A stretch of 26,357 bases of DNA, taken from JBBQXK01 sp038251625 (GTDB lineage: Bacteria; Pseudomonadota; Alphaproteobacteria; Rhodobacterales; Rhodobacteraceae). The notes below the pieces were generated by a model. It searched no databases. It had not been told where the DNA came from and was given only the letters and a program-made list of their open reading frames with translations. The position numbers and the translations under genes are program-made. This document shows positions 8,189 through 15,743 of this stretch, one piece after another (positions within the stretch are counted from its first letter, which is position 1; every line of letters starts with the position of its first letter). Location of the stretch: assembly GCA_038251625.1 (NCBI GenBank), contig JBBSBE010000045.1, positions 1 through 26,357 of the forward strand, in the 5' to 3' direction.

Positions 8189-8755
8189 TCAGACCTGCAT
8201 GATCTCGGCCTGCTTTGATTCCAGCGCCTTGTCGACGGTGGCGATGGCCTTGTCAGTCAACTCCTGCACCTCGTCGGCATACATCTTCTGGTCGTCTTCC
8301 GAGAGGCCCGCAGACTTGGCCTTCTTGATCTGGTCCATGCCGTCGCGCCGCACGTTGCGGATGGACACGCGCGCCTGTTCGGCATAGCCCGCCGCCACCT
8401 TGGTCAGTTCACGTCGGCGTTCCTCGTTCAGCTCGGGGATCGGCAGGCGGATCAGCGGGCCATCGGTGATCGGGTTGATCCCGATGCCGCTTTCGCGGAT
8501 CGCCTTTTCCACCTTGTTCACCAGCCCCTTGTCCCAGACGTTGATGACAACCATGCGCGGTTCGGGCACATTGACGGTGCCAAGCTGGTTGATCGGTGTC
8601 ATCTGGCCGTAGGCATCCACCTGGATCGGTTCAAGGATCGAGGCCGAGGCGCGGCCTGTGCGCAGGCTGCCGAATTCGGTGCGCAGATTGGCCATGGCGC
8701 CATCCATCCGCCGCTCAAGCGCGTCGAGGTCGATGTCTAGCTCATCCTGGGACAT
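8189..8755 (-). CDS. frr: Ribosome recycling factor
   Basis: RRF works with EF-G to split post-termination ribosomes. The 188-residue length fits the family (about 185). Recognisable segments are the helical N-terminus ending LRTGRASASILEPIQVDAYG, the domain II beta region (LGTVNVPEPRMVVINVWD) and the C-terminal helices with GINPITDGPLIRLPIPELNEE and VRRDGMDQIKKAK. The ATG at 8755 is preceded by AAGGA. It follows pyrH after 98 bases that include a perfect palindrome, so it may have some independent regulation within the pyrH-frr unit. Confidence 0.97.
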   Translation of the reverse strand: MSQDELDIDLDALERRMDGAMANLRTEFGSLRTGRASASILEPIQVDAYGQMTPINQLGTVNVPEPRMVVINVWDKGLVNKVEKAIRESGIGINPITDGPLIRLPIPELNEERRRELTKVAAGYAEQARVSIRNVRRDGMDQIKKAKSAGLSEDDQKMYADEVQELTDKAIATVDKALESKQAEIMQV

Positions 8756-8821
8756 GGCAATGGTCCTTCTTTCACTGTTGCCCGAGCGCTTCTAGCAGCG
8801 CGCGCGGCGGCTGGGTAGCCT

Positions 8822-8845
8822 GTAGGGTGGGTGCACCCACCCTAC
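8822..8845. repeat. Perfect 24-bp palindrome between pyrH and frr
   Basis: Two exact inverted copies of GTAGGGTGGGTG meet with no spacer, eight bases beyond the pyrH stop. RNA from either strand could form a stem of about 10 bp with a four-base loop. There is no T-run. It resembles a REP-like intergenic palindrome, but copy number cannot be judged from this window. Confidence 0.7.
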
Positions 8846-8853
8846 CCCCGGGT

Positions 8854-9609
8854 CTAGCCCTGCACCCGGGTATAGGTGCCCTGCCCGGCAAGGATGCCGC
8901 GGAACCCGCCGGGTTCGTCGAGCGAAAAGACGATGATCGGCAGATCGTTGTCGCGCGCCAGCGCGATGGCGGTCGCATCCATCACGCCCAGATGCTTTTC
9001 CAGGACCTCGTCGTAGCTGACCGTGGAATAGCGCTTGGCATCGGGGTGTTTCTTGGGGTCCTTGTCGTAGACGCCGTCCACCTTGGTGCCCTTGAAGATC
9101 GCCTGGCACGTCATCTCGTTGGCGCGCAACGTGGCTGCGGTATCGGTGGTGAAGTAGGGGTTGCCGGTGCCCGCCGCGAAGATGCAGACGCGTTTCTTTT
9201 CGAGGTGCCGCACGGCGCGGCGGCGGATGTAGGGTTCGCAGACCTGATCCATCGGGATGGCCGAGATCACGCGGGTATAGACGCCAAGCGCCTCGAGCGA
9301 GGATTGCATGGCCAGCGCGTTCATCACTGTGGCCAGCATCCCCATGTAATCGGCCGTCGTCCGCTCCATCCCCTGCGCCGAGCCTTGCAGGCCACGAAAG
9401 ATGTTGCCGCCGCCGATGACCATGCAGATCTCGACGCCAAGATCGTGGACGGACTTCACCTCCTGCGCAATGCGGCTGACGGTGGGCGGGTGCAGCCCGT
9501 AGCCCAGATCGCCCATCAGCGCCTCGCCCGAGATCTTGAGCATCACGCGGGTGTAGCGCACCTGCGGCGCCGCCGGGTCGTGGGCAGCGGTTTCTGGGGC
9601 GTCGGACAT
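8854..9609 (-). CDS. pyrH: UMP kinase
   Basis: PyrH phosphorylates UMP to UDP in pyrimidine nucleotide synthesis and belongs to the amino-acid-kinase fold. The 251-residue protein has LKISGEAL for phosphate binding near residue 24. It also has GGGNIFRG at about 65-72, a GTGNPYFTTDTAA segment in the substrate-binding region, and VDGVYDKDP in the lid. About 17 residues precede the first conserved strand, a slightly long N-terminus. The ATG at 9609 has GGAGA upstream, and I see no better internal start. miaA diverges from it across 48 bases, a likely two-way promoter region. The pyrH-frr order is near-universal; rpsB-tsf, often upstream, is not here. Confidence 0.96.
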   Translation of the reverse strand: MSDAPETAAHDPAAPQVRYTRVMLKISGEALMGDLGYGLHPPTVSRIAQEVKSVHDLGVEICMVIGGGNIFRGLQGSAQGMERTTADYMGMLATVMNALAMQSSLEALGVYTRVISAIPMDQVCEPYIRRRAVRHLEKKRVCIFAAGTGNPYFTTDTAATLRANEMTCQAIFKGTKVDGVYDKDPKKHPDAKRYSTVSYDEVLEKHLGVMDATAIALARDNDLPIIVFSLDEPGGFRGILAGQGTYTRVQG

Positions 9610-9657
9610 GGCGCGCGGTCTCCATCAATTGTGGTTCGGGCTGGACTGCGCGGCAAA

Positions 9658-10584
9658 ATGAGCGAAAAGCGGGCGGAGTTCAACGGGGCGCGGGGGCCGG
9701 ACGGCGCGATGGAGGGATTGGCGGCGGTTTCACGCGAACGCCCGGTGCTGATCGCCGGGCCCACGGCGGCGGGCAAGTCGGCGCTTGCGCTGGCGCTTGC
9801 GGCGCGCGACGGGCGGCTGATCGTGAACGCCGATGCGCTGCAATGCCACGACAGCTGGCGTGTGCTGACCGCGCGGCCGTCGCCGGAGGAAGAGGCGATC
9901 GCGCCCCATGCGCTCTATGGCCATGTGACGCGCGGGGCGCCGTTTTCGGTGGGCCACTGGCTTCGGCAGGTGGCGCCGCTGCTGGGGGGCCCGCGACCGG
10001 TGGTGATTGTGGGGGGCACGGGGCTTTATCTTTCGGCGCTGACCGAGGGGCTGGCAGAGGTGCCGCCCATTCCTCCCAGTGTGCGCGCCGAGGCTGACGC
10101 CCGGATGGCCGCGTCGGGTGCGGGGGCGCTGCTGGCGGAGCTTGATCCTGCAACCGCCGCCCGCATCGACACGCGAAACCCTGCGCGGATCCAGCGCGCG
10201 TGGGAGGTGCTGCAGGCCACGGGCCGGGGCCTTGCGGCCTGGCATGCGACGCCGCCGACCCCGCTTTTGCCCCGCGCGTCGGTTGAGGCGCTGGTGATCT
10301 CACCCGCCCGCGATGCGTTGGCGGCGCGGATCGACGCGCGTTTTGCCGCGATGGTGGCGGGCGGCGCGCTGGAGGAGGTGCGCGCAGCCCTGTCCCACTG
10401 GGATGCAGCGGCCCCCTGGGCACGCGCCATCGGCGCGCCCGAGCTGGTCGCCCATCTGCGCGGCGAGGTGGCGCTGCCAGAGGCGATCCTTCGGGCGCAG
10501 GCCGCCACACGCCAATACGCCAAGCGTCAGCGCACATGGCTGCGCAAACGGATGGCCGACTGGGCCGCGTTCCCACAGCCCTGA
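9658..10584 (+). CDS. miaA: tRNA dimethylallyltransferase MiaA
   Basis: MiaA transfers a dimethylallyl group to N6 of A37 in tRNAs reading UNN codons. The 308-residue product has the Walker A loop GPTAAGKS at 34-41, the conserved NADALQ segment after it, VIVGGTGLYLSAL in the substrate-binding region and the C-terminal QYAKRQRTWLR tRNA-contact motif. The usual DS-x-Q-VY motif reads DALQCHDSW here, so the Tyr is absent; I believe related alphaproteobacterial enzymes vary at this spot too. An in-frame ATG at 9709 would give a more typical N-terminus (291 residues) and a longer divergent promoter region. Neither start has a strong ribosome-binding site. Confidence 0.93.
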   Translation: MSEKRAEFNGARGPDGAMEGLAAVSRERPVLIAGPTAAGKSALALALAARDGRLIVNADALQCHDSWRVLTARPSPEEEAIAPHALYGHVTRGAPFSVGHWLRQVAPLLGGPRPVVIVGGTGLYLSALTEGLAEVPPIPPSVRAEADARMAASGAGALLAELDPATAARIDTRNPARIQRAWEVLQATGRGLAAWHATPPTPLLPRASVEALVISPARDALAARIDARFAAMVAGGALEEVRAALSHWDAAAPWARAIGAPELVAHLRGEVALPEAILRAQAATRQYAKRQRTWLRKRMADWAAFPQP

Positions 10585-10635
10585 CCGGGAGGCCGCACGC
10601 CCGCGCGATTTTTCGCCCGGGGGTCCGCTTTTCGC

Positions 10636-10665
10636 TTGGGACTCTGCCTGCAGGCTGTTTATCTG
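10636..10665 (+). promoter_or_regulatory. Possible promoter for the AraC-family regulator gene
   Basis: TTGGGA at 10636-10641 lies 18 bases before TATCTG (10660-10665), upstream of the regulator gene. The spacer includes the 10-bp palindrome GCCTGCAGGC (10646-10655), which could be an operator half or chance. This is a weak visual match only. Confidence 0.2.
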
Positions 10666-10730
10666 TGCGCTCGACAACCCTTCCTCATCGGATACCCGCC
10701 TTGAACCCGGACCCAACCGCGCCCACGCCC

Positions 10731-11501
10731 ATGCGTCTTGCCGCGATCCCCCGTCTTGCCGCCGGCGGGCGCTGGCGGGTTGAGGCGATGCGGTCGATTT
10801 CCGAGCCGATGCTCTTGTGGTTCACCAAGGGCCAGGGCCGGATCACCGTAGCGGGCTCGACCCGGGGCTACACTGCGATGAACGCGGTGTTCATTCCCGC
10901 CGGGGTGATGCACGGGTTCGAGGTTGGCCCACAGGTTTTCGGCACGGCCGTGTTCTTCGGGCGTGGCACCAATGTGACGCTGCCCGCCGCCCCGCAGCAT
11001 CTGCGCATCCGCGAAACGCACGCGGCGCAGGAACTGAACCTGTTGCTGGATGCCATCGGCCGCGAGATCGAGGCGCGCACACCGGCGGCAGAGCGCGCGG
11101 CACGGCACTATCTGGGCCTGGTCGGTGTCTGGCTTGAACGCCAGGTTGAGCGGACCTCGCCAGAAACGGCCCGCCCCGATGCCGCCCGCCGACTGGTATC
11201 GCGCTACGCGGCGCTTCTTGAGCGCGATTTCCGTTCGGGCATGGGTGTTGCGGATTTTGCCGAAGCGTTGGGTGTGACACCCACGCATCTGACGCGCTGC
11301 TGCAAGATCGCCTGCGGCCGCCCGGCATCGGGCCTTTTGCATGATCGCCTGATCTTCGAGGCGCGCAAGATGCTGAGCGAAACGAAACTGCCCGTGAACC
11401 GCGTGGCCGAGGCGCTTGGGTTCACCTCGCCTGCCTATTTTACAAGGGCTTTCCAGAACCGTACGGGCAAGTCGCCCACGGCCTTCCGCCGCGCGCCCTG
11501 A
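10731..11501 (+). CDS. AraC-family transcriptional regulator
   Basis: This is a DNA-binding regulator whose target is probably the ABC transporter operon starting 166 bases downstream in the same direction. The 256-residue protein has a cupin-like N-terminal sensing half (FIPAGVMHGFEVGPQVFG at about 55-75). Two helix-turn-helix units follow near the C-terminus: GVADFAEALGVTPTHLTRCC, and LPVNRVAEALGFTSPAYFTRAF ahead of the typical AraC ending GKSPTAFRRAP. I start at the ATG at 10731. An in-frame TTG at 10701 (ten residues longer) has a slightly better upstream purine stretch. The inducer, presumably the transported solute, is unknown. Confidence 0.9.
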   Translation: MRLAAIPRLAAGGRWRVEAMRSISEPMLLWFTKGQGRITVAGSTRGYTAMNAVFIPAGVMHGFEVGPQVFGTAVFFGRGTNVTLPAAPQHLRIRETHAAQELNLLLDAIGREIEARTPAAERAARHYLGLVGVWLERQVERTSPETARPDAARRLVSRYAALLERDFRSGMGVADFAEALGVTPTHLTRCCKIACGRPASGLLHDRLIFEARKMLSETKLPVNRVAEALGFTSPAYFTRAFQNRTGKSPTAFRRAP

Positions 11502-11523
11502 AGGCCTTTTTGCCCGTGCCACT

Positions 11524-11539
11524 GTCGCATTCATGCGAC
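11524..11539. other. Short inverted repeat upstream of the ABC operon
   Basis: GTCGCAT and ATGCGAC, separated by two bases, form a perfect 7-bp inverted repeat. It sits 20 bases upstream of a TTGACC hexamer (11559-11564) in the leader of the binding-protein gene. An operator for the adjacent regulator is possible, though AraC proteins more often bind direct repeats. Confidence 0.35.
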
Positions 11540-11617
11540 GTTGTGGCGAATACAAACGTTGACCTTTGGTTAAATCCAGTGCGGAATGAGCGGGCGAGCG
11601 CGGACAAAGCCGCGCAG

Positions 11618-11637
11618 TCGGGCAGTCTGTTGCCCGA
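11618..11637 (+). other. Leader hairpin in the 5' untranslated region of the binding-protein gene
   Basis: A 7-bp perfect stem (TCGGGCA / TGCCCGA) with loop GTCTGT ends 30 bases before the ATG at 11668. It leaves the AGGGAGA ribosome-binding site exposed, so a 5' stabilising stem is more likely than a translation block. This is inferred from sequence only. Confidence 0.4.
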
Positions 11638-11667
11638 GCCCATAAAAAAGTTGTCAGGGAGACGGAT

Positions 11668-13320
11668 ATGACCGACATGAACCCGAAGGCGGGGATGATC
11701 CACCCCGCCGCGCGGATGTATGCTGCAGAGGTGAAGGCGGGCCAGTTGAGCCGCCGCGAGTTTCTGACCCGCGTGTCGGCGCTTGGCGTGGCCACGCCGC
11801 TGGCTTACGGCCTGCTGGGCCTGGCCGCGCCGGAAGCGCGCGCCGAAACGCCCACGAAGGGCGGCACCTTGCGGATGCAGATGGAAACACGGGGCCTGAA
11901 GGACCCGCGTACCGCCGACTGGAGCGAGATCGCCAACTTCACCCGCGGCTGGATCGAGTACCTTGTCGAATACAACAACGACGGGTCGTTCCGCGGCATG
12001 CTGCTGGAAAGCTGGTCGGCCAATGATGATGCGACCGAATACACCCTGAAGGTGCGTCCGGGCGTGAAGTGGAACAATGGCGACGATTTCACCGCCGATG
12101 ACGTTGTTTACAACATCACCCGCTGGTGCGACGGCAATGTCGAGGGCAACTCGATGGCCGGGCGCATGGCCGCACTGGTGAACACCGAGACCAAGACGAT
12201 GCGCGAAGGCGCGGCTGTCGCGGTCGATGCCTCGACCGTCAAGATCACGCTTCTGTCGCCTGATATCACCATCATCGCGGGCATGGCCGACTACCCTTCC
12301 GCAGTCGTGCACAAAAGCTATGACAATGGTGATCCGGCATCCAATCCGATCGGCACCGGCCCCTATCTGCCCGAGTCGAACGACGTTGGCGTGAAGCAGG
12401 TGCTGGCGCTGAACCCGAACCACACCTGGTGGGGCACTGCCGTCTATGGCGGCCCGTACCTCGACAAGATCGAATACATCGACCTTGGCACGGACCCTGC
12501 GGCGTCTGTCGCCGCTGCAGGTTCGGGCGAGATCGACATCACCTACCAGACTGTCGGCGAGTTCATCGACATCCTCGATGGGCTGGGCTGGACACGGTCG
12601 GAAGCCGTCACGGCAGCCACCCTTGCCATCCGGTTCAACCAGGACTCGGAGGACTACAAGGACGTGAACGTCCGCAAGGCGCTGACCATGGCTGTGGACA
12701 ATTCGGTCATCCTGGAACTGGGCTATTCGGGCCGCGGCACCGTTGCCGAGAACCATCACGTCTGCCCGATCCACCCCGAATATGCCGAACTGCCGCCGCT
12801 GGTGATCGATCCGGCCAAGGCCAAGGAAATGATCGCAGCCGCGGGCAAGGCGGATCATGAGTTCGAGCTGATTTCGGTGGATGACGCGTATCAGGCGGCC
12901 TCTTGCGATGCCGTCGCGGCGCAGATCCGCGATGCCGGCATCAAGATCAAGCGTACGGTCCTGCCGGGTTCGACCTTCTGGAACGACTGGCTGAAGTATC
13001 CATTCTCGTGCACGGAATGGAACATGCGTCCGCTGGGGGTTCAGGTTCTGGCACTGGCCTACCGGTCGGGAGAGGCATGGAACGAATCCGCCTTCGCGAA
13101 CGCCGAGTTCGATTCCGAGCTCGCCAAGGCCCTGTCGATCGCCGATGCCGAAAAGCGCAGCGTCGTGATGAAGCGCGTCGAGGAGATCATGCAGGAGCAG
13201 GGCGTTATGGTGCAGCCGTTCTGGCGGTCGCTCTATCGCCACGCCGATCCCAAGGTCAGAGGCGCCGAGATGCACGCCACGTTCGAGCATCACCACTACC
13301 AGTGGTGGATCGCGGCCTGA
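11668..13320 (+). CDS. ABC transporter substrate-binding protein, family 5 (peptide/opine type), Tat-exported
   Basis: This is a periplasmic solute receptor for the importer encoded downstream. The 550-residue length suits SBP family 5, which binds oligopeptides, nickel, opines or oligosaccharides. Residues 29-34 (RREFLT) followed by a hydrophobic stretch and ARA-E near 59/60 form a clear twin-arginine signal peptide, after an unusually long 28-residue pre-region. Family features include GGTLRMQM at the mature start, LESWSANDDATEYTLKVRPG, and KWNNGDDFTADDVVYNI. The ATG at 11668 has AGGGAGA upstream. The substrate is not deducible. Two Cys residues (in ENHHVCPIHP and in FSCTEW) might bear on ligand or disulfide. 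Confidence 0.95.
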   Translation: MTDMNPKAGMIHPAARMYAAEVKAGQLSRREFLTRVSALGVATPLAYGLLGLAAPEARAETPTKGGTLRMQMETRGLKDPRTADWSEIANFTRGWIEYLVEYNNDGSFRGMLLESWSANDDATEYTLKVRPGVKWNNGDDFTADDVVYNITRWCDGNVEGNSMAGRMAALVNTETKTMREGAAVAVDASTVKITLLSPDITIIAGMADYPSAVVHKSYDNGDPASNPIGTGPYLPESNDVGVKQVLALNPNHTWWGTAVYGGPYLDKIEYIDLGTDPAASVAAAGSGEIDITYQTVGEFIDILDGLGWTRSEAVTAATLAIRFNQDSEDYKDVNVRKALTMAVDNSVILELGYSGRGTVAENHHVCPIHPEYAELPPLVIDPAKAKEMIAAAGKADHEFELISVDDAYQAASCDAVAAQIRDAGIKIKRTVLPGSTFWNDWLKYPFSCTEWNMRPLGVQVLALAYRSGEAWNESAFANAEFDSELAKALSIADAEKRSVVMKRVEEIMQEQGVMVQPFWRSLYRHADPKVRGAEMHATFEHHHYQWWIAA

Positions 13321-13331
13321 TCCTTCACTGC

Positions 13332-13353
13332 GGGCGCGCCATCGGGCGCGCCC
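13332..13353 (+). other. Strong intercistronic hairpin between binding-protein and permease genes
   Basis: A 9-bp perfect stem (GGGCGCGCC / GGCGCGCCC) with loop ATCG starts 12 bases after the binding-protein stop. No T-run follows. This is the usual place and form of stem-loops that protect an upstream binding-protein mRNA from 3' exonucleases and lower permease expression. Confidence 0.65.
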
Positions 13354-13397
13354 AATCCCTTTCACCGCGACACGCGCCTGCCGCGAAAGGATAGCCA

Positions 13398-14483
13398 TTG
13401 CTGACATTCGTGCTGAAACGCTTGTGTGTGATGCTGCTCACGGCAGTCTGCCTCACGTTCATCGTTTTTTTCATGACGAACCTTCCTCCCAACCTGGAAA
13501 AACTCGCCAAGTCGGAAGCGTCAGTGCGGATGGATGACGCTGCGGTCGACTCCTGGCTTGAACGCAACGGCTATGCACGCCCGGTGTTTCTGCGCTACGG
13601 CGAGTGGCTGGGTGTGGTGCCTGGCTGGCGCTTGACGGCGGATGACGGCACCGAAACCGGGCGCTGTATCCGTGGTGGCGCCACGGCGGAAACCGCCGCG
13701 CGCTTTTGCGGGATCCTTCAAGGCGACTGGGGCTACACAACCGTTTTCAAGACGACCGTCAGTTCCATCCTTGCCCGCGCGCTGGGGCTGACGTCGTGGC
13801 TCATGCTGTGGGTCATGATCGTGATGGTGCCGACGTCGCTGCTTCTGGGCGTGCTGGCCGGGATGCGCGAAGGCTCGCGCCTCGACCGGTCGCTTTCGAC
13901 CGTCGCCATCGCTTCGACCGCCACGCCGGAATACGTGTCGGGCGTGATCCTGATCGTGATTTTCGCGTCCGCCACCACCGGCATTTCACCGATGCTGGCA
14001 GAGGGCGGGTGGATATCGGGGCGCACGCTCTTTCAGGGCACGGCCACCAGCGCGATGGACAAGCTGACGTTCTGGAACTTCGGGCTGCCGGTGATCACCA
14101 TCGCCCTTTACGGCATCGGCTATATCGCGCGGATGACCCGCGCCTCGATGACCGAGGTGATGACGCAGCAATACATCCGCACCGCCCGCCTGAAGGGGGT
14201 AAGCTTTGGCAACGTGGTGCGCAAGCACGCGCTCAGAAACGCACTGATCGCCCCCTTCACGGTGATCATGCTGCAGTTTCCCTGGTTGCTGAACGGCGTC
14301 GTGATCGTCGAGACGCTGTTCAACTACAAGGGCTTTGGCTGGACGCTGGTGCAGGCGGCGGGCAACAACGACATCGAGCTTCTGCTCGGCTGTTCGGTCG
14401 TGGCGGTCTTCGTGGTGCTGGTGACGCAGCTCATATCGGACATCGGTTACGTCTATCTCAATCCCCGCATCCGGCTGTCGTGA
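13398..14483 (+). CDS. ABC transporter permease, DppB type
   Basis: This is the inner-membrane permease subunit of the importer. The 361-residue protein starts with the typical LKRLCVMLLTAVCLTFIVFF helix. It has about six membrane segments and the ATPase-docking EAA-like loop (RTARLKGVSFGNVVRKHALRNA), followed by a DppB-type ending. The start is TTG at 13398 with AAGGA seven bases upstream. Between the first helix and the conserved GDWG segment is an insertion of about 35 residues (roughly 72-105) with two Cys (C90, C104). It should face the periplasm and could form a disulfide loop. It follows the binding-protein gene after 77 bases, and the second permease gene begins nine bases after its stop. 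Confidence 0.94.
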   Translation: MLTFVLKRLCVMLLTAVCLTFIVFFMTNLPPNLEKLAKSEASVRMDDAAVDSWLERNGYARPVFLRYGEWLGVVPGWRLTADDGTETGRCIRGGATAETAARFCGILQGDWGYTTVFKTTVSSILARALGLTSWLMLWVMIVMVPTSLLLGVLAGMREGSRLDRSLSTVAIASTATPEYVSGVILIVIFASATTGISPMLAEGGWISGRTLFQGTATSAMDKLTFWNFGLPVITIALYGIGYIARMTRASMTEVMTQQYIRTARLKGVSFGNVVRKHALRNALIAPFTVIMLQFPWLLNGVVIVETLFNYKGFGWTLVQAAGNNDIELLLGCSVVAVFVVLVTQLISDIGYVYLNPRIRLS

Positions 14484-14492
14484 GGTAAGCGC

Positions 14493-15647
14493 ATGGAAGA
14501 CCTTTCCTGGGGCGCCATCTTTGCGCGCATGGCGGTGCAGTTCCTGCCCGTGTGGATCGCCCTTCTGATCACATTCGTGCTGTCGATCCGGTTCAAGCGG
14601 CGGCTTGGCCTTTACGGCAAGCTTTTTGACAGCACGGTTGGCATGATCGGATTTGCGATCGTGATGTTCTGGGTGTTCACGGCGCTCTTTGCCGATTTCA
14701 TCATCCTCTTCGATCCGCTTGGCCAGATCTCGGGCATGAAGAACGCGCTGCCGGGCAAGGCGGTGCCGAATGCGGATGGGCAATACTTCCTTCTGGGTGG
14801 CGACAGCCTTGCCCGCGATGTGTTCAGCCGCATGGTGATGGGCGCGCGCCGGGTGCTGGCCATTGCACCTGCTGCCACCACCTTTGCCTTCATGGTGGGG
14901 ATCACGCTTGGTCTGCCAGCCGGCTACTTCGGCGGCAAGTTCGACACCGCGCTGTCGTTCGTGGCGAACCTCGTGCTGGCTTTCCCCGTCATCCTGCTTT
15001 TCTACCTGCTCGTCACACCGGAAATCCGGGTGACAGGCATCCCGGTCATCCTTGCAGGCGTGTTGTTCATCTTTCCGGTGATCTTCCTTTGCGTGCTGTT
15101 CAACAGCCGCTTTTTCACCGATCCCCCCAAGCGCAACATCTACATCGGCGTTACGCTCGTCATCGGCCTCTGGGCCTATTCGGGCCTCGCGTTCAATGCC
15201 GATCCGCTGGGCGTGTGGTCGATGGAGCCGAACCTGCTGAACGTCTTCGTGTCGGTCGTCTTCGTGAACGCCCCCACGGTGTTCCGCATCGTGCGCGGCA
15301 TCGTGATGGATCTCAAGGCACGCGACTATGTTGCGGCGGGCCAGACCCGGGGCGAGGGCCCCTGGTATATCATGCTATGGGAAATCCTGCCCAACGCGCG
15401 CGGTCCGCTGATCGTCGATTTCTGCCTGCGCATCGGCTATACCACGATCCTTCTGGGAACCCTGGGCTTCTTCGGCCTTGGCGTCAGCCCGGAATCCCCT
15501 GACTGGGGCTCCACCATCGACGACGGGCGCCGCCTTCTGGCGATCTTCCCCCACCCCGCCGTCGTGCCCGCCCTCGCGTTGATGAGCCTTGTTCTTGGCC
15601 TGAACCTTCTGGCCGACGGCCTGCGCGAAGAAAGCCTGAAAGACTGA
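14493..15647 (+). CDS. ABC transporter permease, DppC type, with extra membrane segments
   Basis: This is the second permease subunit. The 384-residue length exceeds the usual 280-300 of DppC proteins. The core is recognisable: GGDSLARDVFSRMVMGAR at about 102-119, LVLAFPVILLF, and the EAA loop MDLKARDYVAAGQTRGEGP at 272-290. The ending is GTLGFFGLGVSPESPDWGS, as in oligopeptide permeases. Two hydrophobic stretches (about 183-204 and 217-232) with a basic loop between them are inserted ahead of the EAA loop, and there is an extra N-terminal helix (14-31). The ATG has GAGGT overlapping the previous stop. It probably pairs with the upstream permease as a heterodimer. Confidence 0.94.
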   Translation: MEDLSWGAIFARMAVQFLPVWIALLITFVLSIRFKRRLGLYGKLFDSTVGMIGFAIVMFWVFTALFADFIILFDPLGQISGMKNALPGKAVPNADGQYFLLGGDSLARDVFSRMVMGARRVLAIAPAATTFAFMVGITLGLPAGYFGGKFDTALSFVANLVLAFPVILLFYLLVTPEIRVTGIPVILAGVLFIFPVIFLCVLFNSRFFTDPPKRNIYIGVTLVIGLWAYSGLAFNADPLGVWSMEPNLLNVFVSVVFVNAPTVFRIVRGIVMDLKARDYVAAGQTRGEGPWYIMLWEILPNARGPLIVDFCLRIGYTTILLGTLGFFGLGVSPESPDWGSTIDDGRRLLAIFPHPAVVPALALMSLVLGLNLLADGLREESLKD

Positions 15648-15682
15648 TGTCCGACGATACCGCTTCTTCTTTGTGAAAATAT

Positions 15683-15713
15683 CCCGGGGGTCCGGGGGCT
15701 GGCCCCCGGTCCC
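15683..15713. repeat. GC-rich stem-loop in the permease/ATPase gap, repeat-like
   Basis: An 8-bp stem (CCGGGGGC / GCCCCCGG) with a two-base loop at 15692-15709 is extended by a T-T mismatch and three more G-C pairs. It is preceded by GAAAATATCCCGGG. The look is that of a dispersed Rhodobacterales intergenic element, judged from memory; only one copy is seen here. No terminator T-run follows on the plus strand. Confidence 0.5.
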
Positions 15714-15743
15714 GCACCCTCCTGCATGAGCGAGGTTCGACAC

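Noticed and set aside
8596..9657. Upstream in-frame extension of miaA through pyrH
   Set aside because: The extension is antisense to pyrH and frr and has no MiaA similarity; the real protein starts at 9658 or 9709.
11502..11515. AGGCCTTTTTG after the AraC gene as an intrinsic terminator
   Set aside because: There is a T-run, but no real stem beyond the six-base palindrome AGGCCT.
11440..13407. Long minus-strand open frame (655 codons) opposite the substrate-binding protein
   Set aside because: The plus strand encodes a complete Tat-signal family-5 receptor with a good ribosome-binding site; the antisense translation shows no motif.
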